64,000 nt of DNA, from contig SVJU01000002.1 of NCBI GenBank assembly GCA_015068825.1, positions 62,001 to 126,000 on the forward strand. The letters run 5' to 3'. This document shows positions 11,339 through 20,124 of this stretch, piece by piece (position 1 is the first letter of the stretch; every line of letters starts with the position of its first letter). The notes beneath the pieces were generated by a model. It was not told the DNA's origin, searched no databases, and saw only the letters and a program-made list of their open reading frames with translations. A program made the translations under genes and the position numbers. Origin of the DNA: Oscillospiraceae bacterium (GTDB lineage Bacteria; Bacillota; Clostridia; UMGS1810).

Positions 11339-11413
11339 GCCCTCTTAGTTAAATGGATATAACAAACCCCTCCTAAGGGTTAGTTGTGAGTTCGATTCTC
11401 GCAGAGGGTGCCA
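11339..11413 (+). tRNA. tRNA-Arg (anticodon CCT)
   Basis: A full cloverleaf can be drawn. The acceptor stem GCCCTCT pairs with AGAGGGT (one G-T pair). The anticodon stem AACCC/GGGTT holds the loop CTCCTAA with anticodon CCT, which reads AGG codons. The T arm has loop TTCGATT. The CCA end is encoded (11411-11413). It is a lone tRNA with its own promoter and terminator, divergent from dnaA, where rpmH is usually found. Confidence 0.95.
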
Positions 11414-11419
11414 AAATAA

Positions 11420-11456
11420 AAAAATCCGTACACAAAAAATGTACGGATTTTTTCTA
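11420..11456. terminator. Terminator after tRNA-Arg, probably bidirectional
   Basis: The hairpin AAAATCCGTACA / TGTACGGATTTT is followed by T residues on the plus strand and by a T-run on the minus strand. It would end the tRNA transcript and the converging FAD oxidoreductase transcript. Confidence 0.85.
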
Positions 11457-11463
11457 TTATTTT

Positions 11464-12660
11464 TTACTTTTCAAAAAGAACGCCGTTTTTCTTTAAGCTT
11501 TGCTGAAGCTTTTTAACATCAATTTCATCAACGTAATTATTTTCTTTAACGCACATTGCTGCCGCTTCACCTGCTGCCTGACCGGTAAGAGCTGCAACAG
11601 GAATTACCCTTGAAGCTTCCCAGCCGTTACCCTCGGCACTTATAATTCTGCCTGCGGCGAGCATATTTTTAAAGTTTTTATTATATAAAGATGTATATGG
11701 AATCTGGTAATGACAACCCTTGAATTTTGCCCTGAAATCACCTAAAGAACCAATTGCGTTGTCAAAATATTCTCTGTCGTTTGCCATAAATGTGTGTTCG
11801 CCTACAATATGGCGGATTGTTCTAAACTGCGGCATTGTTGGAAGTGTTGCAACTTCTCTTTCGGTTTTTTCGCTTTCTTTTATTCTGTCAAACAAAAGCT
11901 TTCTTCCTTCAACAACAAATTCGGTAATATCTTCTGATGTAAGACCGCATATTTTTTTCATTCCTTCAGGATGTCCCACACCAAAAAGATTGCTTCCTAA
12001 ACAATACCACTTTTTAAGAGCACGCATATCGTGGTTCTGATTATAATCATCTATACCTTCTTTAGTTATAACCTGTGCAAAGAAAGATAAATAGTTATCT
12101 CCTTCTTTTGTTGGAGCGCCTGCAGTATGAAAAACAGTAGCATCACCTGTTGCATCAATTAAAATTTTACATTCATAATAAACTTTTCCTTCTTTTGTTT
12201 CGCATACAATTCCTTTTAAAATATTATCTTCCATTAAAGGAAATGTTACCATTGCATCAAACAAAAGCTTTACACCGTTTGATAAAACATATTCGTCAAG
12301 CAAAAGTGACATACAGGTTGCAGAAAAAAATGTAGTGTATCTTCCGTCTTTTAAGCCTTCTTTTTTTTCTTTCCAGTCATTGTGCATATTATCAAAGCTG
12401 TGTTTTATACTAATGCGTATTAATTCTTCTGAAATACCGCCAATCATTTGCTTACCGCAGCTATCACAAAGTGGCTCGTACCAGCTTATAAGACCGCTTG
12501 TTGCAAGTCCGCCAAGAAGAATGCTTTTTTCAATTAAAAGAACGCTTGCACCGCCTCTTGATGCACTGACTGCTGCTGATACTCCTGCAATTCCGCCGCC
12601 AACTACAATAACATCGTAATTTTCTTTTTTTATGTAAGGTCGTTTGTCGCAAATATTCAT
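11464..12660 (-). CDS. FAD-dependent oxidoreductase (FAD_oxidored family)
   Basis: This 398-residue flavoprotein has an N-terminal Rossmann motif YDVIVVGGGIAGVSAAVSASRGG (about residues 17-39, ending in the acidic ribose-binding LLIEK). The typical family block LGGLATSGLISWYEP follows. The C-terminal FAD motif is AAGRIISAEGNGWEASRVIPVAALTGQAAG. It starts 15 bases after the GH2 gene and shares its transcript, so a role in sugar or glycoside metabolism is likely. Related proteins are often found in carbohydrate loci, but the substrate is unknown. There is no signal peptide, so it acts in the cytosol. Confidence 0.8.
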   Translation of the reverse strand: MNICDKRPYIKKENYDVIVVGGGIAGVSAAVSASRGGASVLLIEKSILLGGLATSGLISWYEPLCDSCGKQMIGGISEELIRISIKHSFDNMHNDWKEKKEGLKDGRYTTFFSATCMSLLLDEYVLSNGVKLLFDAMVTFPLMEDNILKGIVCETKEGKVYYECKILIDATGDATVFHTAGAPTKEGDNYLSFFAQVITKEGIDDYNQNHDMRALKKWYCLGSNLFGVGHPEGMKKICGLTSEDITEFVVEGRKLLFDRIKESEKTEREVATLPTMPQFRTIRHIVGEHTFMANDREYFDNAIGSLGDFRAKFKGCHYQIPYTSLYNKNFKNMLAAGRIISAEGNGWEASRVIPVAALTGQAAGEAAAMCVKENNYVDEIDVKKLQQSLKKNGVLFEK

Positions 12661-12675
12661 TTTGTTTTTCCTTTC

Positions 12676-15636
12676 TTAATTTTTAAATGGATAAAATTCA
12701 AGCTTAAATTTAATTTTATCACCCGCATTTATTCTGTCCTCTTTTTGCGGAACATGTCCGCCTACTGCACGGGAGCCTACACCGCTCATAAAATAGTCGG
12801 TGTAAAGGTGAAGATAATTTTTCTTATCAAGCTCAATCTGATGTCTTGCAAGGGTTTTTTCATGTATGTCGTAGCGTGTTGCCGAGAACGAAAAATCACC
12901 TTTAATATCAAAGCCATAGCCATCTTTATCTTTAAGTGTAAGCTTTCTTGTATGAAGTCTTGATGCGCACTCCTGCGGTTTTTCATACATTTCGTCTTTA
13001 TTGTCGATTATATAATCATATTCACCAAATAACGCATAGCTTTGTTTGTCTTTATAGCACTCATACGGGCCAAGTCCAAGATAATTTACATTTTCAAATT
13101 CTTTTTTGAATTTCCATTCAATGCCGTATCTTCCAAGCCAGTAAGGAAGCATTTTGTTAAATATGCCTGTGTGATTTATCAAAAGAGAACCATCATTATT
13201 AAATTTATATTCAATTTTGCCGTCTGTTATGTGGCATCGTCCTTCAACCGCAACAATAAGGTCACCTTTAATAATAACATTCGATTTGTTTTTTATAATT
13301 TCAATGTTTTTCATAATATGGGTTGCATATTCAATTTTTCCAAAATGCTTTGTGTTGTTCCATCTTTGCGCCATTGGCTCTACCATAGAATAGCTGTCGT
13401 TGTCGGTAGGAGCTCGAAATGCCGTAAAAGAAGGCATTTTTGCAAGATATTCCCTGCCGTCATTTTTTATTGATGTAATAATATCTTCGTCGGTTGAAAA
13501 TGTGTAGCAGATATTTTTTGTTTTTATTTTTATTTTGTCATCTTTTTGAAAAACTGTAATTTTTGATTTTTCTCTTTTTTCTTTATTTATTTTTTCGTAA
13601 AGCTTAAAATCCTTTTCAGTAACGCAAATGCCGTTTTTTTGGGCTTTAATGCTTAAATAAACAATGCCGTCATAACCTTCGCCACAAAAATCAAGCTTTA
13701 CTTTTTCTTTTGATAATGGCTTTGTTTTAAGCTTAAATTTTCCTTTTTCAACTTCTTTTCCGTCAGATGTAACTTTAAAAGAAAAATCATAATTTTCAAG
13801 AGAAATAAAGCTGTTGCGGTTTTCTATAATAACTTCTTTTTTGTCTTTGTCAAAATCAAAAATTTTAATGGGTGAAAATATAGCTTTTGCCTCATATAAA
13901 GCAGAATGAGGAACTCTGTATGTACTTACCACACCGTCCATACAAACATTTTTTAAGTTTATAGGGTCGCCAAAATCTCCGCCGTAGCCAAGATATTCGC
14001 CTTTTTTACCATTCAATTTTATTGCGTGGTCGCACCATTCCCAGATACATCCGCCAATAAAATGCTTATCAGAGTCAAAAAGCTTTTCGTAAGTTTTTAA
14101 ATCACCGCAGCTGTTGCCCATTGCGTGAGAGTATTCACACATAATAAGAGGCTGCTTAATTTTAATGTTATCGTAAAAAGTATAAAGCTGGTCGGTTGGT
14201 GTATACATTCTTGAATATAAATCAATGTATTTTCTTGCTTCTTTGTCGTCTTCGGCATAGTTTTTGTCAGACGGCATACAAATTCCGTGATAATGAACAG
14301 GTCTTGATGTGTCAAATTTTTTAAGTTCTTTTGCACCTTCGAGTAAATTTTCGCCCCACGATGATTCATTGCCAAGCGACCACATAATAATTGACGAAAA
14401 GTTTTTAAAATTTTTCGCCATACGCATAATTCTGTCAATTATTGCGTCTTTGAATAAAGGATTATCCACAATAGACTGAAATTCTTCGGTGTAATATCCG
14501 CCGTGACATTCCATATCGGCTTCTGATATAACATAAAGACCAATTTCATCACAAAACTCATAAAACTCGGGCATATTTGGATAATGTGCCGTTCTTATTG
14601 TGTTAAAATTGTTCTCCTTTATCATTATTAAATCTTTTTTAATTTCTTCTTTTGTAACAACATATCCCGTTTCCGGATTCCAGTCGTGACGGTTTATTCC
14701 TCTTATTTTTATCGGCACATTGTTTAAAAGAAGACTGTCTTTTGTAATTTTAACCTCTCTTATACCAATTTTTTGTGAAATAAATTCATTTTCACATTCT
14801 AAAACAAGAGTGTATAAATAAGGTGTTTCGCATGTCCATAAATTTGGATTTTTAACCTTAAAGGTTATATTTTTTGAATTATCTTTAAATAAAAGATTTT
14901 TATTTTCATCATAAAGATAAGCTTTAACATCGCCTTTTGCATCAATTTTCACATTTATTTCGCCGTTTATCTTTGTGGATACAAAAAAATCGGAAATTGC
15001 GTTTTTGTCACGCTCCAAAATATAAACATCTCTGAAAATTCCCGATAATCTTATTTTGTCCTGATCGTCAAGATATGTTCCTGTGCAGCGCTTTAAAACC
15101 ATTACGCAAAGGCGATTTTTGCCGTTTTTTAGATTTTTTGTAATGTCAAAAAACGAGTCGCAGTGAGGCACTTCGCCATACCCAATAAATTCGCCATTAA
15201 GATATACATAAATACAGCTGTCTTTTCCTTCAAAGTGAAGCTCATATTTTTTATTTTCATTTAAATTTATATTAAATTCTTTTATGTACGCACCTGTAGG
15301 ATTTTTTGGTGGAAGATTTGGCGGGTCAAAAATAAATGTGTATGGCGATGACTGATACTGTGCCTTGTCGTATCCTAAAATTTGCCAGCACGACGGCACA
15401 TTAATTTCATCAAAATACGAAAAATCAAAGCCTTCCTTATAAAATAAAGGCATTTTTGATACAGAATCTTTGTATAAAAACTTCCATTTTCCACTTAATA
15501 AATGAAGATAAGGAGATAAGAAACGGTGATTTGAAACAGCATCATCCAAAGTTGAAAAAGGGGTGAAATATGCCCTTGAATTTTCTTCATTTACTCTTAT
15601 AGAATTTGTGTCTTTCCAAAACTCTTTAAATTTCAA
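12676..15636 (-). CDS. lacZ: GH2 beta-galactosidase (LacZ-like)
   Basis: This 986-residue glycoside hydrolase family 2 enzyme hydrolyses terminal beta-galactosides. The sugar-binding jelly roll (about 45-210), immunoglobulin-like domain (about 215-310) and TIM barrel (about 315-600) are followed by the beta-sandwich and large C-terminal domains. RHDWNPETGY and TIRTAHYPN open the barrel. The acid/base glutamate is E424 in SLGNES, and the nucleophile is E501 in MCEYSHAMGN. Translation starts at TTG with GGTGA just upstream; no in-frame ATG fits the family N-terminus. No signal peptide. It heads an operon with the FAD oxidoreductase and is divergent from the GH20 gene. Confidence 0.93.
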   Translation of the reverse strand: MKFKEFWKDTNSIRVNEENSRAYFTPFSTLDDAVSNHRFLSPYLHLLSGKWKFLYKDSVSKMPLFYKEGFDFSYFDEINVPSCWQILGYDKAQYQSSPYTFIFDPPNLPPKNPTGAYIKEFNINLNENKKYELHFEGKDSCIYVYLNGEFIGYGEVPHCDSFFDITKNLKNGKNRLCVMVLKRCTGTYLDDQDKIRLSGIFRDVYILERDKNAISDFFVSTKINGEINVKIDAKGDVKAYLYDENKNLLFKDNSKNITFKVKNPNLWTCETPYLYTLVLECENEFISQKIGIREVKITKDSLLLNNVPIKIRGINRHDWNPETGYVVTKEEIKKDLIMIKENNFNTIRTAHYPNMPEFYEFCDEIGLYVISEADMECHGGYYTEEFQSIVDNPLFKDAIIDRIMRMAKNFKNFSSIIMWSLGNESSWGENLLEGAKELKKFDTSRPVHYHGICMPSDKNYAEDDKEARKYIDLYSRMYTPTDQLYTFYDNIKIKQPLIMCEYSHAMGNSCGDLKTYEKLFDSDKHFIGGCIWEWCDHAIKLNGKKGEYLGYGGDFGDPINLKNVCMDGVVSTYRVPHSALYEAKAIFSPIKIFDFDKDKKEVIIENRNSFISLENYDFSFKVTSDGKEVEKGKFKLKTKPLSKEKVKLDFCGEGYDGIVYLSIKAQKNGICVTEKDFKLYEKINKEKREKSKITVFQKDDKIKIKTKNICYTFSTDEDIITSIKNDGREYLAKMPSFTAFRAPTDNDSYSMVEPMAQRWNNTKHFGKIEYATHIMKNIEIIKNKSNVIIKGDLIVAVEGRCHITDGKIEYKFNNDGSLLINHTGIFNKMLPYWLGRYGIEWKFKKEFENVNYLGLGPYECYKDKQSYALFGEYDYIIDNKDEMYEKPQECASRLHTRKLTLKDKDGYGFDIKGDFSFSATRYDIHEKTLARHQIELDKKNYLHLYTDYFMSGVGSRAVGGHVPQKEDRINAGDKIKFKLEFYPFKN

Positions 15637-15802
15637 AAAATCACCGTCTTTCTTACTATATTTAATAAATTATACCTTTTTGTAAAAATCAAAGTCAATA
15701 GAAAGCAAAAAATTTACCCTAAAAGCAAAAATAATGTTTAAAGATTTGATGTTTTTTGCTATTATAATGTATGTTAGAAAAATATTTTTTAAGGAGGCCA
15801 AT

Positions 15803-17626
15803 ATGAATATTGGTGAAATAAAATTTGTAATTGATGAAATATCAAAAATTTTTAATTTTGAATTTAAAAATATTGAAGTTGAAAAAGGCGATAATTTAAC
15901 CATTATTGCAGATAAAGATAAAATAAAAATTATGTGCAGCGAAAAAACTCATCTTGCAAGGGCACTTTCTGTTGTAAAAAGAGAATTTTTAAAAGGCAAC
16001 AAAGAATTTACTCATACAGAAAGCGCAAATTTTAAGCAAAGAGGAATTATGCTTGATATGTCAAGAAACGGCGTTATGAGGGTTGAAGCAGTAAAAAAAT
16101 ATATTGCGTATATGGCATCATTTGGCTTAAATACCTTATGGCTTTATACAGAAGATACATACCATCTTGAAAAGTATCCGTTTTTTGGATATATGAGAGG
16201 CAGATACACAAAAGAAGAAATAAAAGAAATTGACGATTATGCTTTTAATTTAGGGGTTGAAGTTTTACCCTGTATTCAGACTCTTGGACATATGGAGCAG
16301 TATTTAAGACATCAGGAAGCACTTTCTGTAAAAGATACCGCATCAGTTATGCTTTGTAACAGCGAAGAAACCTACGCTCTTATAGAAGAAATGATAAAAT
16401 TCTGGCGTGATTGCCTTCGCACAAATAAAATTCATATTGGTATGGATGAGGCAAACGATGTTGGTCTTGGTGCTTATCTTGCAAAAAACGGATACACACA
16501 AAGAGGCAAAATTATAGAAGAGCATCTTAAAAGGGTGTATGAAATTTGCTTAAAAAATGATATTAAGCCTCTTATGTGGAGCGATATGTATGTAAGAATG
16601 GGCTCAAAAATTGACTATCACTACGATACAAACAGCCGTTTAACAAAAGAGCAGGCTGAAAAAATTCCCGATGTAGATATGGTTAACTGGGATTATTACC
16701 ATACCGATGTTGATTATTATGTTAAAATGATAGATGTGCATCGTGTTATGAATAAGCACATTTCGTTCGCAAGCGGAATATGGACATGGGACGGACTTCT
16801 TCCCAATGTTTCTTATACCTTTAAAACAATGATACCTGCCTTAAAAGCTTCTATTAAAGAAAATATAGATACATTCATCGGCACAATGTGGGGCGATGGC
16901 GGATGTGAAACTAACCATTTTTATGCACTTTTTGGGTTGGCTATTATTTCGGAATACACATTTTGCAAAGAAGATGTTTTGGAAGATAAAATTTATGAAA
17001 TGCTTGAAGCTGTTACAGGTTTTGAAAGATGTGCAGTAGAGGATATAGACTCATACAACGGCTATTTTACCGATGTTGTAAAGGTTATGGAAACACAGAT
17101 TCTTGCAATGCGAAAGGGCACACAGCTTGTGTGGAATGACATTTTGTACGACCTTATTGATTTTGACACAAAAGATATGGTTTTTGAGTGCGATAAGTTA
17201 AAGAAAATAGCAGAAAAAAACGATAAATGGCGTACTTATTATCTTTTTGCCCAGACTTTAATTGAAATTGCAAAAATAAAACAGGGTATAAGCTTAAATT
17301 TAAGAAAAGAATATAAAAATAAAAACAAAGAATATTTAAAAAATATTTTGGAAAATGTATTGCCTTATTTAAAACAAAAATACACCCTTGCGCATAGCCT
17401 TCACAAAAAAATGTGGAGAGAAACATATAAGGTTTTTGGCTGGGAAGTAATAGATATGCGTTATGCTACATCTTTATCAAGAATTGATTATGCTATGGAA
17501 GAATTTAAAAAATATATTAATAGCGAAACATACAAAATAGAAGAGCTTGAAGAAGAAAAATTGTATCAGAAAAACCCGACAGGAAGGTATTTTAGAGCAC
17601 TTGTTCCAACAAGCAATCTGATTTAA
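15803..17626 (+). CDS. GH20 beta-N-acetylhexosaminidase (GcnA-like, cytosolic)
   Basis: This glycoside hydrolase family 20 enzyme has 607 residues, close to the streptococcal GcnA type. It would release terminal GlcNAc or GalNAc by substrate-assisted catalysis. The barrel begins RGIMLDMSRNGVMRVE. LPCIQTLGHMEQYLRH follows, and the catalytic Asp-Glu pair is D215-E216 in HIGMDEAND. The ATG at 15803 has a near-perfect AAGGAGG eight bases upstream, so the in-frame ATG at 15734 is rejected. No signal peptide. A TATAAT lies at 15763-15768 but its -35 is poor. The gene is divergent from lacZ and convergent with the sialidase-fold gene. Confidence 0.88.
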   Translation: MNIGEIKFVIDEISKIFNFEFKNIEVEKGDNLTIIADKDKIKIMCSEKTHLARALSVVKREFLKGNKEFTHTESANFKQRGIMLDMSRNGVMRVEAVKKYIAYMASFGLNTLWLYTEDTYHLEKYPFFGYMRGRYTKEEIKEIDDYAFNLGVEVLPCIQTLGHMEQYLRHQEALSVKDTASVMLCNSEETYALIEEMIKFWRDCLRTNKIHIGMDEANDVGLGAYLAKNGYTQRGKIIEEHLKRVYEICLKNDIKPLMWSDMYVRMGSKIDYHYDTNSRLTKEQAEKIPDVDMVNWDYYHTDVDYYVKMIDVHRVMNKHISFASGIWTWDGLLPNVSYTFKTMIPALKASIKENIDTFIGTMWGDGGCETNHFYALFGLAIISEYTFCKEDVLEDKIYEMLEAVTGFERCAVEDIDSYNGYFTDVVKVMETQILAMRKGTQLVWNDILYDLIDFDTKDMVFECDKLKKIAEKNDKWRTYYLFAQTLIEIAKIKQGISLNLRKEYKNKNKEYLKNILENVLPYLKQKYTLAHSLHKKMWRETYKVFGWEVIDMRYATSLSRIDYAMEEFKKYINSETYKIEELEEEKLYQKNPTGRYFRALVPTSNLI

Positions 17627-17660
17627 AAAAAGGCGTGTCAGAAGACACGCCGTATTTTTT
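17627..17660. terminator. Bidirectional terminator between GH20 and sialidase-fold genes
   Basis: The hairpin GGCGTGTC-AGAA-GACACGCC (17632-17651) has A-runs to the left and T-runs to the right, so it works for both converging genes. Confidence 0.9.
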
Positions 17661-19039
17661 TAATACTTTCTGAAGTTTTCAATTTTGTGGAAGGTAGAAT
17701 AATTTGTATTATGAAAACTGTTTGCGTTATTTATAGCGGTTCTTGAAAGATAAATTATATCATCACCCAAAAATTCAAAGCTTACATACTGAAAACCAAT
17801 TTTTTCGTGGTCATCATCTCTGTAATCTATAAGCTCTTTTGCAATTTCCCAGTTTTTCAAATCATCGCTTTTCATAAGTACCTGATAGTTTCTTGCTCTT
17901 ACTTTTTCATAATCAAAAATATAGTTTGCAATGGTGTAGTATTTTTTGCTTATTTTGTCGTACTTAATTGTAAATTTAGAATTATTTGCATTAAATGGCA
18001 TACAATATGAATATTTTAAAGGAGCATCAAGGTTTTGTGTGTCAACCTCGTAAACTAAAGCGTGTCCCTTTTTTTCAAAACGCATAACATTTAAAAGCTT
18101 GTTATCGGGCGATATGCAAAGCGTACCTTCTATTGTCATTGTGTATGCTTTCATATCGCTTATTTCGGGCGCATCTTTGGGATTAAATGTTTTAGGATAG
18201 GAAAATGTCCAGTTTTCAGGAACAAGTAAATCATCATTTTCATCGCACGACATAACCATTGCGGCATGATGAAATTCATTGCAAGCCCAGTTTCCCCATT
18301 CAAAAGAACGATATATTCTTCCGTTAAAATAAACAACATCCTGCGGATTTGTGTGGCAACCGCATTTTCCGTCTTTTCCGTTTGTTCCCCGAAGAAGCAC
18401 AACAGGTGCTCCAAATGTTTTTGCGCCGTCAGTTGATTTTGAAATAAGCAAATCACCATATTCGGTTGAGCAACCGATCATATAAATTTCGCCCTTGTGA
18501 AGAAACATTTTTCCCCAGAAGCAAGGCATTAATTCCGATACATAATGCCAGGTTTTGCCCATATCGAAAGAACGGAAAATAAGTGTTAAGTTTTGTGGAT
18601 GTTCAAATGCAAATACATCCATAGACGCTAAAAGGTATCCGTCAGGATGATAAAGAAGTGACGGCGAGCATAAATAGTGACCGGAAAAACCGTATGCCTC
18701 ATCCTCAGGATGAAGATAGTTTACAACCACACCAACCGATTTATTACATCTTGCAAGCCTTGTCCTGCTTTTTTTACCGCCCGATGTAACATAAAATTCG
18801 TAATCAGTGTCTTTTTTTAAGTTTAAAATATCACATTCGTTACTTTCTACATCGGCAAAATGAATAAATTCGCCTTTGTTTCTTTCTCTGTAAAAAATGC
18901 TGTATGTATTTTCATCTTTTTTTAGCCATTCAAAATGAATTTTGTCTTCATAAGGCACAACACGGCATATATAAATATCAGCATCATCATAAAGAAGAGG
19001 TTTGTAGGGAGCATAGCTCCATAAGTTATGTCCTTTCAT
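17660..19039 (-). CDS. Sialidase-fold (BNR/Asp-box) protein, probable glycoside hydrolase
   Basis: This 459-residue protein shows two Asp-box turns, SFDMGKTW (perfect) and STDGAKTF, typical of six-bladed beta-propeller sialidases. Residues about 18-105 look like a fibronectin type III domain (HFEWLKKDENTYSIFYRE ... DTDYEFYVTSGG). The propeller starts near SGHYLCSPSLLYHPDGYLLASMD. No signal peptide or membrane segment is seen, unlike most secreted sialidases. It lies 11 bases after the lyase gene in one operon. A sialidase or related exo-glycosidase role is inferred; the arginine triad cannot be fixed by eye. It could also be a non-enzymatic propeller. Confidence 0.62.
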   Translation of the reverse strand: MKGHNLWSYAPYKPLLYDDADIYICRVVPYEDKIHFEWLKKDENTYSIFYRERNKGEFIHFADVESNECDILNLKKDTDYEFYVTSGGKKSRTRLARCNKSVGVVVNYLHPEDEAYGFSGHYLCSPSLLYHPDGYLLASMDVFAFEHPQNLTLIFRSFDMGKTWHYVSELMPCFWGKMFLHKGEIYMIGCSTEYGDLLISKSTDGAKTFGAPVVLLRGTNGKDGKCGCHTNPQDVVYFNGRIYRSFEWGNWACNEFHHAAMVMSCDENDDLLVPENWTFSYPKTFNPKDAPEISDMKAYTMTIEGTLCISPDNKLLNVMRFEKKGHALVYEVDTQNLDAPLKYSYCMPFNANNSKFTIKYDKISKKYYTIANYIFDYEKVRARNYQVLMKSDDLKNWEIAKELIDYRDDDHEKIGFQYVSFEFLGDDIIYLSRTAINNANSFHNTNYSTFHKIENFRKY

Positions 19040-19050
19040 ATTAATTCTCC

Positions 19051-19974
19051 TTATAAATTAAGCATATTTTCAATGTAATCGGTTGCTTTTTTCATATTTT
19101 CCATACAATGCTTTGCGTATGGTGTTAAAGCATCGCTTGGAATATGGCGGGCAATATTTTCAGTTTTTATACCGCATAAATTCATATGATATTTTGCAGT
19201 TAAAGGATACGGAATACCAAATTCCATAAAACCAAATGTTTGAATTATTGATGCAATAAACTCTGCTTCTTTTGTTTCATAATTTTTTGCAAGCCAGCTA
19301 TATAATTTAGGATGAAAATTACACATAACAGAGCAGTATCCGTCAGCACCGTTTCTCATTGTTTCAAGAAGTGTCTGGCAGTTTGCGTTAAGAAGCTTAA
19401 AATGCGAGCCTTTTAAAATTTCGCATCTTTCTTTTATCATATCAATATCACAGCAGGTGTCCTTCATATAATAAAATTTGCCTGTTGATAAGCACCATTC
19501 TAAAATTTTTGGTGTAACAAGCCTTTTGTAAGGATACGGACATTCATAAAGTCCAAGCTTTACATCGGAAGGAAGCATTTTTATAAGCTTTTCTGCGTTT
19601 TCGATAAACACATCATCGCCCTCGTTTTTGGGGTCAAGACGGTTTGTAATAAGAATAAGTGCATCGCATCCTGATTCCCAAACCTTATTAAGCTCAATTG
19701 CCTGCTCATCTATTGTATAGCTTGTGTGGCCTGAAGATACAACAGTAAACTTTCTGTTTCCGTTTTTTTCAAGCTCTTTTGCACGATTATATATGAGTGT
19801 GTTAAGCTTAACCTTTTCTTCAAGCGATAAATAAAAAATCTCACTTGACTGACAAATTGCAAAAATTCCGTCAAGACCATTTTCAAAATACCAGTCAACA
19901 TATTTTAAAGCGGTGTCGTAATCAACACTTCCGTCTTTTTTGTAAGGTGTTATCATAGTGGTAAACATTTCCAT
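19051..19974 (-). CDS. DapA/NanA-family class I aldolase (possible sialic-acid or keto-acid lyase)
   Basis: This TIM-barrel aldolase of the DHDPS/N-acetylneuraminate lyase family has 307 residues. The expected Schiff-base lysine is K171 in YYMKDTCCD, and the active-site tyrosine is Y143 in GLYECPYPYKR. The usual YN(I/V)P motif is replaced by YECP. The pyruvate-binding loop is ICQSSE rather than the GTTGE of DapA or the GSTGE of NanA, so the substrate may be unusual. It begins the operon with the sialidase-fold gene. That pairing suggests release and cleavage of sialic acid or a related sugar acid. True lysine-pathway DapA is less likely. Confidence 0.7.
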   Translation of the reverse strand: MEMFTTMITPYKKDGSVDYDTALKYVDWYFENGLDGIFAICQSSEIFYLSLEEKVKLNTLIYNRAKELEKNGNRKFTVVSSGHTSYTIDEQAIELNKVWESGCDALILITNRLDPKNEGDDVFIENAEKLIKMLPSDVKLGLYECPYPYKRLVTPKILEWCLSTGKFYYMKDTCCDIDMIKERCEILKGSHFKLLNANCQTLLETMRNGADGYCSVMCNFHPKLYSWLAKNYETKEAEFIASIIQTFGFMEFGIPYPLTAKYHMNLCGIKTENIARHIPSDALTPYAKHCMENMKKATDYIENMLNL

Positions 19975-20007
19975 AATAAAAAATCTCCTTTTTATATGAT
20001 TTTCTTT

Positions 20008-20036
20008 ATTATAAAAAACTTGATTTCAACATTCAA
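20008..20036 (-). promoter_or_regulatory. Promoter of lyase/sialidase-fold operon
   Basis: On the minus strand TTGAAT (20031-20036) and TATAAT (20008-20013) are 17 bases apart. It lies in the short divergent gap shared with the AraC regulator gene. Confidence 0.6.
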
Positions 20037-20078
20037 TATCAATAAGCGACTTAATTTTATAAAAATGGGACATTACAG

Positions 20079-20106
20079 TTGAAATTTTTAAAAAAGATGT
20101 TATAAT
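20079..20106 (+). promoter_or_regulatory. Promoter of the AraC-family regulator gene
   Basis: TTGAAA (20079-20084) and TATAAT (20101-20106) are 16 bases apart, followed by the ribosome site GAGGTG and the ATG at 20125. Confidence 0.6.
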
Positions 20107-20124
20107 TTTTACGAGGTGTAAAAT

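Noticed and set aside
13042-13473. A 143-codon plus-strand frame opposite the GH2 gene
   Set aside because: It is a shadow of a complete, motif-bearing gene and has no family resemblance.
19051-19974. Lysine-pathway DapA, given lysA in the window
   Set aside because: The active-site loops differ from DapA, and the gene is in an operon with a sialidase-fold protein 19 kb from lysA.
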